Assembly (NCBI GenBank): GCA_006226375.1
Contig: SBHC01000081.1
Span: forward strand, 372,001-436,000
Reading direction: 5' to 3'
Length of the DNA stretch: 64,000 bases
DNA from: Deltaproteobacteria bacterium
Lineage (GTDB): Bacteria; Myxococcota_C; UBA6777
Each line of letters begins with the position of its first letter. The first letter of the stretch is position 1. The notes below the pieces were generated by a model. It was not told the DNA's origin and ran no database searches. It saw nothing but the letters and a program-made list of their open reading frames with translations. The position numbers and the translations under genes are program-made. Below are positions 55,719 to 62,868 of this stretch, piece after piece.

Positions 55719-55769
55719 GCCAAATTGTCAGAAACCTCGTGAAGGCGAAAAGCGCGTTGACAATTTGGC
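55719..55769. terminator. 12-bp perfect inverted repeat after asd
   Basis: GCCAAATTGTCA (55719-55730) is the exact reverse complement of TGACAATTTGGC (55758-55769), with a 27-nt spacer, directly after the asd stop codon at 55770. Could be a transcription terminator without T-tract, or an RNA-stabilising hairpin. Confidence 0.5.
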
Positions 55770-56792
55770 TCACAGATATTCTGCGATCATCAGCTCAGCA
55801 ATTTGAACAGCGTTAAGCGCGGCTCCCTTCCGGAGATTGTCCGCCACAATCCACATACTGACTCTGTGGGTGTCGCCGGGAAGTTGTCGGATTCGCCCCA
55901 CAAAAACGGGGTCGGTGTCACTGGCGTTCAATGGCATGGGGTACAGCGCTGACGCGGGGTCGTCCTGCACTTCCACACCCGGAAAATCTGTTAATAGAGC
56001 ACGAACTTCTTCCACGGTGATGGGCTCATCCGTTTCGATCATCACGGACTCAGCGTGACAAGAAAAGATAGGCACGCGAACACAAGTGGGGAAGACCTCC
56101 AGATCAGGAAGATCAAGAATCTTCCGCGTCTCGTTGATCATCTTGTGTTCTTCTTTGGTGTAGCCATCTTCCATGAACACATCGATGTGAGGCAACAAGT
56201 TGAACGCGAGTTGGTGAGGGAAGTTTTTGGGCTCCACAGGCTCCATGTTGAGGGTAGAGACGGTCTGCTCGCTCAACTCCGTCATGGCTTTCTGACCGGC
56301 ACCCGAAGCTGCCTGGTAGGTGGACACCACAATCCGATTAATCCCAAAGCGATCATGAAGGGGACGCAAAGGAACGACCATCTGAATGGTGGAGCAGTTG
56401 GGGTTGCCGATGATGCCTTTGCGCTCGTACATTTCCAACGCGTCTGGGTTAACCTCAGGTACGACCAATGGACAGTCGGGATCCATTCGCCATGCGCTGG
56501 AGTTGTCGATCACCAGACATCCGCGAGCCCAGGCTTCGGGAGCCAGCTCCTTGCTGGTTCCGCCACCGGCAGAAAACAGAGCGATTTGCATCCCTTCAAA
56601 GCTGTCCGGCTGAGCGACCTCCACGGTGATGGACTCGCCCCGAAAGGTCATCTCTTCCCCAGCCGAGCGAGGCGACGCCAACAGACGCAACGAAGCAATG
56701 GGAAAGTCGCGCTCTTCCAGAGTTTTGACCATCTCGCGACCGACTGCTCCGGTTGCACCAACCACACCCACATGAAATCCGTCTTGGCTCAT
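55770..56792 (-). CDS. asd: Aspartate-semialdehyde dehydrogenase
   Basis: 340 residues, reducing aspartyl phosphate to aspartate semialdehyde in the synthesis of lysine, DAP, threonine and methionine. VGVVGATGAVGREMVKTL binds NADP, GGGTSKELAPEA and NSSAWRMDPDCPLVVPEVN are typical, and the catalytic cysteine is in GNPNCSTIQMV. QAASGAGQKAMTEL and the substrate His are as in the family. It follows the DUF3465-like gene with 12 bp between stop and start. Confidence 0.97.
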   Translation of the reverse strand: MSQDGFHVGVVGATGAVGREMVKTLEERDFPIASLRLLASPRSAGEEMTFRGESITVEVAQPDSFEGMQIALFSAGGGTSKELAPEAWARGCLVIDNSSAWRMDPDCPLVVPEVNPDALEMYERKGIIGNPNCSTIQMVVPLRPLHDRFGINRIVVSTYQAASGAGQKAMTELSEQTVSTLNMEPVEPKNFPHQLAFNLLPHIDVFMEDGYTKEEHKMINETRKILDLPDLEVFPTCVRVPIFSCHAESVMIETDEPITVEEVRALLTDFPGVEVQDDPASALYPMPLNASDTDPVFVGRIRQLPGDTHRVSMWIVADNLRKGAALNAVQIAELMIAEYL

Positions 56793-56804
56793 CGTCCTCT
56801 CTCT

Positions 56805-57260
56805 TTAGCGTTTCCACACATAGCCTTTGCCGCTATGTGTGTGATGGATCTTGCCACCTTTGTCGTTGGGGAGATACTCGCCGCCCACTTCCACCCGCAT
56901 GCCCTTTTTAAGACCGCGAAGCTCCTTGCCTGAGTACAAGTTGTTTTCCACTCGAATGGTGAGGTCATCGGTGGACTCCACCTCGATCAGAAAGATTTGA
57001 TGGGGGTAGCGATCTGCGTGGTCGCGTTTGGCCCCAAACATTTCACGGAACGAGCGCCACAAGTGACGCCAAAAACGACGTCGACGTTCGGCGATTTCTC
57101 GCTCGTCCAACGGCTGAATCCAAACCACAACCCCAGTCACGCTCGTGACCCAGCCGGAGCGAAACTCCGAAGCCAGGCGGTGAACGTCCCGGTTTCCTCG
57201 ACCGGGTCCGCGCAGGAGCCCGAGCGAGCGCAAGAGAACATGCCACAACCAACGCATCAT
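56805..57260 (-). CDS. DUF3465-like small protein
   Basis: The frame begins at 57296, but ATG 57260 with GGAGG about 12 nt upstream is a plausible start. A basic helical N-terminus is followed by an OB-like beta barrel (IFLIEVESTDDLTIRVENNLYSGKEL) and a C-terminal GEYLPNDKGGKIHHTHSGKGYVW, which is the IHxTH signature of DUF3465. Role unknown in the family; perhaps DNA/RNA or small-ligand binding. It is upstream of asd. Confidence 0.7.
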   Translation of the reverse strand: MMRWLWHVLLRSLGLLRGPGRGNRDVHRLASEFRSGWVTSVTGVVVWIQPLDEREIAERRRRFWRHLWRSFREMFGAKRDHADRYPHQIFLIEVESTDDLTIRVENNLYSGKELRGLKKGMRVEVGGEYLPNDKGGKIHHTHSGKGYVWKR

Positions 57261-57396
57261 CGCAACGTACTTCCTCCCGATTCGCAAGTTTGCCATTTTC
57301 CAGACCCATCGGTATGATACTGGACGCTACGATGAGTGACAAGAGAGAGCCCACAAACGCTCTCTTCCCCTCATGGAACCCTAGAGGTTTTTTTGG

Positions 57397-58071
57397 ATGC
57401 ATACACCTTCATTGTTCACCCCTTCTCGCTTGCTTTTGCTGTGTTTGGTAGCCCTACTTTCAGCCCTCCACTTGGGCTGTGGCAAACCTGGCACGGGTCA
57501 ACTGGATGGAAACCTTCAAGTCACAGGCTGCGATCCACTCAACGCCTCAGCCGCTTGGTCCCTGGATGTCCGCTATCTGACGATGCTCTACCAAGGGACA
57601 TCCACAGAGCCTGCTGTTGCAGAACTGCGAATGCAGACCTACCCTGGGTCCACAACCCACGACAACCGGGCCGCCCAAGATCTCTTGATGTTGGAGATTC
57701 ACAAGCCTCTCCAAGTCCAGACCAACCAGAGCATTCCGATTGTGAAGTTCACGCCAAGTTTGTCGGCGCAAACGCCGAGCAACAATCCCAACGAAGTGTC
57801 CGCTCGTGCGGTTCTCGTCCTTGGGAAGACGTGCCCCAACAACACCCAACCGTTCTTGCTGGAAGGAACGTTGACGTTCACCAAGTTTCCTCAGAAGCAT
57901 GGAGAGAACGTCGAAGGATCCTTTAATCTAACCCTGACAACGTCCCGCAGTTCCTCACCCAACAACCAGGGGACATTGACCGGCAGCTTTAACTTTCCCT
58001 GGCAACCCCCCATTGAATTGGGCCATGATTGGGTGGGTTACTACCCTCCAACAGGAAACGCCCGGCCTTGA
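57397..58071 (+). CDS. Small lipoprotein of unknown function
   Basis: ATG 9 nt after GAGG; signal peptide with lipobox LHLGCGKP. The mature part (about 200 residues) has a Cys (VTGCDPL), several beta-strand pairs (LDVRYLTMLYQG, LEGTLTFTKFP, GSFNLTLTTS, GSFNFPWQP) and no recognisable motif. Encoded just upstream of coaD and divergent from the DUF3465-asd pair. Possibly a beta-sandwich surface protein. Confidence 0.75.
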   Translation: MHTPSLFTPSRLLLLCLVALLSALHLGCGKPGTGQLDGNLQVTGCDPLNASAAWSLDVRYLTMLYQGTSTEPAVAELRMQTYPGSTTHDNRAAQDLLMLEIHKPLQVQTNQSIPIVKFTPSLSAQTPSNNPNEVSARAVLVLGKTCPNNTQPFLLEGTLTFTKFPQKHGENVEGSFNLTLTTSRSSSPNNQGTLTGSFNFPWQPPIELGHDWVGYYPPTGNARP

Positions 58072-58085
58072 CATTTCCTCCGGGC
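58060..58085 (+). terminator. Possible terminator of the lipoprotein gene
   Basis: GCCCGG (58060-58065) pairs with CCGGGC (58080-58085) over a 14-nt loop that contains the stop codon, followed by TTTGGTTTG. Short stem, weak T-rich tail. Confidence 0.3.
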
Positions 58086-58133
58086 TTTGGTTTGTAATGT
58101 GACCTTTGAACCCCGCACGCAAAGAGATGAAGC

Positions 58134-58658
58134 ATGAGTTACTCTCTTTCGGGTCGGGCTGTATACGCAGGCAGCTTTGACCCCATTACCTACGGACACA
58201 TGGACATGATCAAACGGGCCTCCCGCCTGTTTGACGACCTGATCATTGGCATCGGAGAGAACCCCAAGAAAAGTTATCTCTTCGACATCGAAACCCGTGT
58301 CTCTATGGTGGAAGAGCAGATACAAAACATCTCCAACGTCAGCGTCCAGCGGTTCCAGAACCTGCTGATCGACTTCGCCAAATCTGTCGATGCGAACGTC
58401 ATCCTCCGCGGTCTTCGAGCCTCCACCGACTTCGACTACGAGTTCCAGATCGGCCTGGTCAACATGAACATGAACCGCAACATCGAGACCCTCTTTTTGC
58501 TCGCGGACCCCAAGAACATTTTTATCAGCTCCAGCACGGTCAAAGAGATCGCCTACTTCCGCGGGAACCTCGACAGCTACGTCCCCCCTTCCATTGCAGA
58601 ACGGCTTCGCGAGAAGTTTCCATTGTCCGAAGACCAGACCAGCGATTCATCTGACTAG
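58134..58658 (+). CDS. coaD: Phosphopantetheine adenylyltransferase
   Basis: 174 residues. The nucleotidyltransferase motif is YAGSFDPITYGHMDMI, followed by GENPKKSYLFDIETRVSMVEE, VILRGLRASTDFDYEFQ and ISSSTVKEIAYF, all diagnostic of CoaD. It converts 4'-phosphopantetheine and ATP to dephospho-CoA. Length normal. The purine-rich AGAGATGAAGC precedes the start. It stands alone between a lipoprotein and an Ala-rich exported protein gene. Confidence 0.96.
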   Translation: MSYSLSGRAVYAGSFDPITYGHMDMIKRASRLFDDLIIGIGENPKKSYLFDIETRVSMVEEQIQNISNVSVQRFQNLLIDFAKSVDANVILRGLRASTDFDYEFQIGLVNMNMNRNIETLFLLADPKNIFISSSTVKEIAYFRGNLDSYVPPSIAERLREKFPLSEDQTSDSSD

Positions 58659-58724
58659 AACACTCTTTCCTAGTTCGAACCACTACACTTTCAGACCTCT
58701 TGTCGTTTTAAAAAGGACACCAAC

Positions 58725-59717
58725 ATGGCCCGACGTCTATACAAGTCACTCTTTCTTGGACTTGCAGTGTGTGTAACAGCACCGTTGAGCACGACTTGGA
58801 GCGCGCCAGCTAGCCGCCCTTCTCCAAGAACCCAACCTAATGCTCGCAAAGCCCCAGAAGCTCGAAAGGCTCCGGTCGCTCGTCCGACCCCTGCCCGAAA
58901 AGCCCCAGCGGCACGAAAAGCCCCCACACAATCGGCACCGGCTGCTCGAACGGCCCCAGCGCGTCGAACTGCACCCGCACCGGCAGCTCGCAAAGCTGCT
59001 GAAGTGCGCAAAGCACCGGCTCGGCCTGCGCCTGCTCGTCGAGCGGACGCACCCAAAGCACTAAAGGCAGCTCCCCAAGAGCAGGTAGGCAACCCCGTCT
59101 CGAATGTGTCCAACACCTACCACATGTACTTCCGTCACGAGAAAGTGGGCGAGTTCACCCGCACTGAAAAGGTCCTCAGCAACCAGACAGTGGAGGTGGT
59201 GAACAACAGTGAGATGAACATCAAGATGATCTTCACCACCGTGAAGGCGTTGAACAAAAGCAAGTGTCTCTACGACAAACAAGGACGCCTTGTGGAGTTC
59301 ACGATCACCAGCAAAGTTCGGAGCCGCACGACCAAGTTCTCTGGAAAGCGCACGGCGGAGGGAATGACCATCACGCGGACGCAGGGCAAGAAGACCAAGA
59401 CACAGTTTTTCCCAGAAGGCTCGTTTCAGGGAACCAGCCTGGACAATCGCTTCCCTGCTGCTCGCCCTGGTGTCCAGATTCGTCGCAACTACCTGATCAT
59501 TCCACGCATGGCGATCGTAGAGCAAAAGCTGACCTACCGCGAAGCACAACCCCGCAAAGTGTTTGGCACAGTCCAATCTGTTTTGGAATTGCAGATCGAA
59601 AGCGGAGACGCCAAACACCGCAACCGTGGGACCGTATTGGTCACGAAAGAGGGCAAAATGGTCGCTTCACGTATGATGGGACGCCTGGGAGTGGTCGAGA
59701 TTCGATTGCAGAACTAA
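58725..59717 (+). CDS. Exported Ala/Pro/Arg-rich protein with unknown C-terminal domain
   Basis: ATG 7 nt after AAGGA. A signal peptide (LFLGLAVCVTAPLSTTWSA) precedes about 90 residues of Ala/Pro/Arg/Lys repeats (RKAPVARPTPARKAP), expected to be extended and positively charged. The C-terminal 190 residues have beta-rich segments YHMYFRHEKVGEFTRTEKV, MIFTTVKALNKSKCLYDKQGRLVEFTI and VQSVLELQIESGD, reminding me of DUF3108/DUF6134-like envelope proteins, but I cannot assign it. It converges on the rSAM locus. Confidence 0.75.
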   Translation: MARRLYKSLFLGLAVCVTAPLSTTWSAPASRPSPRTQPNARKAPEARKAPVARPTPARKAPAARKAPTQSAPAARTAPARRTAPAPAARKAAEVRKAPARPAPARRADAPKALKAAPQEQVGNPVSNVSNTYHMYFRHEKVGEFTRTEKVLSNQTVEVVNNSEMNIKMIFTTVKALNKSKCLYDKQGRLVEFTITSKVRSRTTKFSGKRTAEGMTITRTQGKKTKTQFFPEGSFQGTSLDNRFPAARPGVQIRRNYLIIPRMAIVEQKLTYREAQPRKVFGTVQSVLELQIESGDAKHRNRGTVLVTKEGKMVASRMMGRLGVVEIRLQN

Positions 59718-59742
59718 GGAAGCTGGACAAGGAAGAGTGGAC

Positions 59743-60036
59743 TTATTCGGAGTGGGTTGGTCCAAGATCAGCAGCGTCTGCAAAGTAGGCGATGTTGCTC
59801 CATGGAACGAAGTCACGTGGAACCTCGGGCCGTTGTGGAACGCCGATCATAATGCCCCGAGAGTTCACAAGAAGGACTGTTCCTGCTGCGTCCTCGGGGT
59901 AACCATAATTGCTCAAGGGGAAGACCGCCGAGACGCGAACATACTCAGGCGACTTTTGCAAGCACAGTCGCTGAGCCACTTGCTTTTGCAGCGTCGGGTC
60001 GTCGTTAACTTTGAGAACATAGAGAATTTCATCCAC
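59743..60036 (-). CDS. Small protein of rSAM locus, copy 2 (possible splicease partner)
   Basis: 97 residues beginning with GTG at 60036, 8 nt after GGGAG. About half identical to the neighbour at 60137-60415: both have a D-P/E helical start, LSNYGYPxDAxG, LLV and VPRxFVPWSNIAYxADxADLG. Small size and position right after a radical SAM gene suggest a required partner protein of the PlpY kind; this is inference. No Cys cluster, signal or known fold. Ends with a Pro-Thr-His tail not found in the other copy. Confidence 0.75.
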   Translation of the reverse strand: MDEILYVLKVNDDPTLQKQVAQRLCLQKSPEYVRVSAVFPLSNYGYPEDAAGTVLLVNSRGIMIGVPQRPEVPRDFVPWSNIAYFADAADLGPTHSE

Positions 60037-60054
60037 AGCGTGTTCTCCCTACGT

Positions 60055-60135
60055 GTGTCTGGTGGGTGGAGACAGCCAGAGCCTTCAGACTGACTGGACA
60101 AGTCCATACAACCGAAGGCTCGATCGGTCAGACAC
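60055..60135 (-). promoter_or_regulatory. Nested stem structure between the two small-protein genes
   Basis: Reading on the minus strand, GTGTCTG (60135-60129) pairs with CAGACAC (60061-60055), GAGCCTTC (60121-60114) with GAAGGCTC (60086-60079), and TGGAC with GTCCA across a 2-nt loop within it. The structure begins directly after the stop of the first gene and ends just before GGGAG, the ribosome site of the second. Could modulate the relative amount of the two proteins. Confidence 0.5.
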
Positions 60136-60136
60136 G

Positions 60137-60415
60137 TTATCCGAGGTCAGCACCATCAGCCATGTAAGCGATGTTGGACCAGGGAACAAAGGCACGTGGG
60201 ACATCGGGGTTCTCGTCAACACCAAAGACGATGCCTTCTCCATCGACTAACAACAGCTCCCCTTCTGCATCATTGGGGTAGCCGTAGTTGCTCAACTTTG
60301 CGAGGGTTGCAATGCGTACGTGTGAGGGAGCTTCTGCGAGATCGAGTCGTCTGGCGACAGCGTCTTGGACTTCGGCATCGTCAGCGACTTTGAACAGGTA
60401 TACCAACTCTTCCAC
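60137..60415 (-). CDS. Small protein of rSAM locus, copy 1 (possible splicease partner)
   Basis: 92 residues from GTG 60415, 7 nt after AAGGAG; the frame extends to 60520 but that would overlap the rSAM gene. Begins 11 bp after the radical SAM stop codon. N-terminal amphipathic helix (VEELVYLFKVADDAEVQDAVARRL), then a beta-rich half with LSNYGYPNDAEGELLLVDGEG and VPWSNIAYMADGADLG. Paralogous to the next gene. No known domain. By position and size a candidate partner protein of the maturase. Confidence 0.75.
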   Translation of the reverse strand: MEELVYLFKVADDAEVQDAVARRLDLAEAPSHVRIATLAKLSNYGYPNDAEGELLLVDGEGIVFGVDENPDVPRAFVPWSNIAYMADGADLG

Positions 60416-60426
60416 GAGACCACTCC

Positions 60427-61782
60427 TTATTCGCCTTTGTAGGCAGCAATGATGGTGCGGTTGGCTTCTTCCACCAACCGCGGGAGGTTCGGTTCTTCTT
60501 GCAGCCACGCGTCGGGCCAAACAATCTTACCAGCATGAAAACGCGCGCTCTCCTCATCGGGGGGAAGCGGCGCATTCAGAGGTTCGGTCACCAAATCAAA
60601 GGTGCCGTTATCAAATGGAATTCCGGGGGCTAACTCATGGATCTTGTGGCGTTCCCGCAGGTCCTGAGCAGCATGAGACAGAGCGCGGTGATGACAGTAG
60701 GGGTTGTTGCCACGCTTGTTGAAGAAAACGTGGGCCGTCCAGCTGCATCCACCCCGACACAACGCAGCAAAGTCGCAAGACTTGCAGAAGCCCCACATGT
60801 GCTCGGTAGCGCGATCGGTGCCCATTGTCTCATTGAAACGAAGCTCTTCTTTGGTCTCAATGATTTCCCGCAAGGACATATCGCGAATGTTCGCACCGGT
60901 GTAGGGCCCAGTCGGCAAAGAAGGACAGCCTTTGATCGCACCGTCTGCTTCCAACCCCAACACTGACATCCCAGCCTGACAACCAGTCCACATGGACCAG
61001 GCATCACCAGAGCCACGCCCTCGCAACAGCCGCTCGTAAGGACCAAAGTATCCGATGTTGTTGCCCGGCTGCATCAACACCCCTTCTTGCAAGCCTCGCT
61101 CCATCAAGTAAGCCAGCATCGGGTACAGATCCAACAACTCGTAGGGTTGCATCAACATCTCAGAGTTATCGGCTGCATTGCCCATCGGAACCGTCAGTTG
61201 GACTTGCCAACCCACACCACCAGCGTCTCGAATTTTCTCATACAGTAGGGGCAGTTGGTGAGCCGAAAGCCGGTTGATCTGAGTGTTGCAACCGAATGAC
61301 ACGCCTGCATTGCGAAAATGCTCCATCGTCCGGAAACAAGCAGCAAACGAGCCGGGCTTCCCACGCAAACGATCGTGAACATCTTCCAGGCCGTCGATGG
61401 AGATCGAAACCTGAGCGATGCCTGCACGCTTCATCCGCCGAGCGGTTTCAGCAGAGATACCATAGCCACCTGTTGTCATGGTAGCGGTCATACCACACTT
61501 GTTGATCTCCTCGGCAATTTGTAGCCAATCGGAGCGCAGGTAGGCTTCCCCACCAATCAACGTAACTTCGTTCACTCCAACGTCTGCCAGTTGGTGCACG
61601 AGATCCAACGCCTCTTCGGTGGAGAGTTCGTCAGTTCGGGCATCACCGGCTCGTGAACCACAGTGACTGCAAGCCAGGTTACACTTCAGCGTAATCTCCC
61701 ACACCGCGTAGCATTTTCGCTCGGCGGGAGTGTACACATTGCGCTCATTGGAAGTGGAGGAAGTGAGGGGAGAATCAACCAT
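60427..61782 (-). CDS. Radical SAM/SPASM peptide-modifying enzyme (possible splicease)
   Basis: 451 residues. Start ATG is 6 nt after AAAGG. The [4Fe-4S]-SAM motif is CNLACSHC (Cys34, 38, 41). GGEAYLR and SIDG follow as SAM-binding signatures. The C-terminal SPASM part has seven cysteines: C268, C286, C333, C336, C342, C346, C363, as in anaerobic sulfatase-maturase-like and peptide-modifying SPASM enzymes with two auxiliary clusters. The 90 residues after C363 form an additional tail (IHELAPGIPFDNGTFDLVTEPL). Neighbours: repetitive MYG protein upstream, two small proteins downstream. Best guess: RiPP maturase. Confidence 0.93.
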   Translation of the reverse strand: MVDSPLTSSTSNERNVYTPAERKCYAVWEITLKCNLACSHCGSRAGDARTDELSTEEALDLVHQLADVGVNEVTLIGGEAYLRSDWLQIAEEINKCGMTATMTTGGYGISAETARRMKRAGIAQVSISIDGLEDVHDRLRGKPGSFAACFRTMEHFRNAGVSFGCNTQINRLSAHQLPLLYEKIRDAGGVGWQVQLTVPMGNAADNSEMLMQPYELLDLYPMLAYLMERGLQEGVLMQPGNNIGYFGPYERLLRGRGSGDAWSMWTGCQAGMSVLGLEADGAIKGCPSLPTGPYTGANIRDMSLREIIETKEELRFNETMGTDRATEHMWGFCKSCDFAALCRGGCSWTAHVFFNKRGNNPYCHHRALSHAAQDLRERHKIHELAPGIPFDNGTFDLVTEPLNAPLPPDEESARFHAGKIVWPDAWLQEEPNLPRLVEEANRTIIAAYKGE

Positions 61783-61827
61783 GGAGCACCTTTCGAGGGT
61801 GAGGATGTTGGAAAGGTGTCGCCCAAC

Positions 61828-62622
61828 TTATCCCTGTTGTTTGTTTCCGACAGTGCCTGCGCCCATCTGGGTGCTGTTCACGGGGCCACCCATTTGGGCG
61901 TTGTTGGTAGCGCCACCCATTTGGATCATAGGTGGACGAATAACACCATATTTGGGCTGGATCACAGGAGACCAGTCACCCGGAGGCATGGAGCCACCGT
62001 ACATGGGCTGCATGACGGGAGGCTCGGTGCTGATGTCACCGCCACCACCGATGCCGGGCATGATCACGCCGTACATCGCCTGGATCGGGGGAGGCTCTGC
62101 CACAGGAGGCTTCACATCCACGTCACCACCACCAATGACGCCAGGCATAATCACTCCATACATGGCTTGAATCGGGGGAGGTTCTGCGACAGGGGGCTTC
62201 ACATCCACGTCACCGCCACCAATCACACCGGGCATGATCACACCGTACATCGCCTGGATTGGAGGACGCTGTGTTGCGGGACGGGGTTGGAAGAAGTCGC
62301 TCAACTGGTTGAACATACGTCCGGTTCGCCAGTTAATTTGTTGCTCCAGCTTGTCCAAGGCTTGCTTGGCGTTGTTCAAGAACTGGCCAACATTCACAGA
62401 ACCACGAGGCATCAGACCCGCTTTAAACGAGCCGGCAGGTGCTTGTGTGTTGTTGGTTTGGGGCAAAGGTTGCTCTGCCAAGACCGACTGGTTCGGTTCA
62501 AACGAAGTCGGGGTCGATTGCCCCACGCTGCCAGCTTGGGTGCTGGTGGTGTTCACTTGTTGAATGTTCTCAGAGCCCTGGATCTGCTGGATCTTCGGCC
62601 CGTTTCCGCCAATCTTGGACAT
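61828..62622 (-). CDS. Repetitive X-Tyr-Gly protein, likely substrate (precursor) of the radical SAM enzyme
   Basis: 264 residues from ATG 62622, 6 nt after GGAGG; the frame extends to 62670 without support. Residues 1-115 are a Gln/Asn/Ser-rich leader with a helix NNAKQALDKLEQQIN. Then three nearly identical 29-residue units PPIQAMYGVIMPG...VAEP (MYG at about 125, 154, 183), a fourth MYG (207) in QPMYGGSMPPGDW and KYG (224) in PKYGVIRPP. The tail repeats MGG-type units. No signal peptide. The X-Tyr-Gly plus Pro pattern matches reported splicease substrates of PlpA type; conversion is inferred. Alternative: a structural Gly/Pro-rich surface protein. Confidence 0.8.
   Translation of the reverse strand: MSKIGGNGPKIQQIQGSENIQQVNTTSTQAGSVGQSTPTSFEPNQSVLAEQPLPQTNNTQAPAGSFKAGLMPRGSVNVGQFLNNAKQALDKLEQQINWRTGRMFNQLSDFFQPRPATQRPPIQAMYGVIMPGVIGGGDVDVKPPVAEPPPIQAMYGVIMPGVIGGGDVDVKPPVAEPPPIQAMYGVIMPGIGGGGDISTEPPVMQPMYGGSMPPGDWSPVIQPKYGVIRPPMIQMGGATNNAQMGGPVNSTQMGAGTVGNKQQG
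62041..62265 (-). repeat. Tandem 87-bp repeats in the precursor gene
   Basis: Two almost identical units of 87 bp (62265-62179 and 62178-62092) and a third partial unit (from 62091) encode PPIQAMYGVIMPG...VDVKPPVAEP. DNA conservation between units is high with mostly synonymous changes, pointing to recent duplication or gene conversion. The amino acids around MYG are invariant. Confidence 0.85.
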
Positions 62623-62678
62623 GGGAAACCTCCAGTTTAAAAAAGTAAGCCAGTGGCCCAAGGACCACACGGTTAGAA

Positions 62679-62708
62679 TCTATAAGCCTCATCGCCTCGT
62701 GGGTTCAA
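62679..62708 (-). promoter_or_regulatory. Candidate promoter of the MYG/rSAM operon
   Basis: On the minus strand TTGAAC (62708-62703) and TATAGA (62684-62679) are 18 bp apart, predicting a transcript with about 50 nt of leader before ATG 62622. A sigma-70-like match seen by eye; no operator noted. Confidence 0.45.
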
Positions 62709-62868
62709 GGGGAGGCAAAAATGAAAACGTAATTCCACAATTTCACAGACAATACAGGATCATGAGATCCTTGGTCAAGGGTCGAGGCAAGACTCGGCAG
62801 AAAGAGTATCGGCAAACCTTTCCAGGGGTTGTGTGCCAATCCAGAGGTCTCCCAAACCGGCTGGCGCT

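Noticed and set aside
62041-62265. CRISPR-like array
   Set aside because: Units are adjacent with no unique spacers and are in frame in a coding sequence; they are protein repeats.
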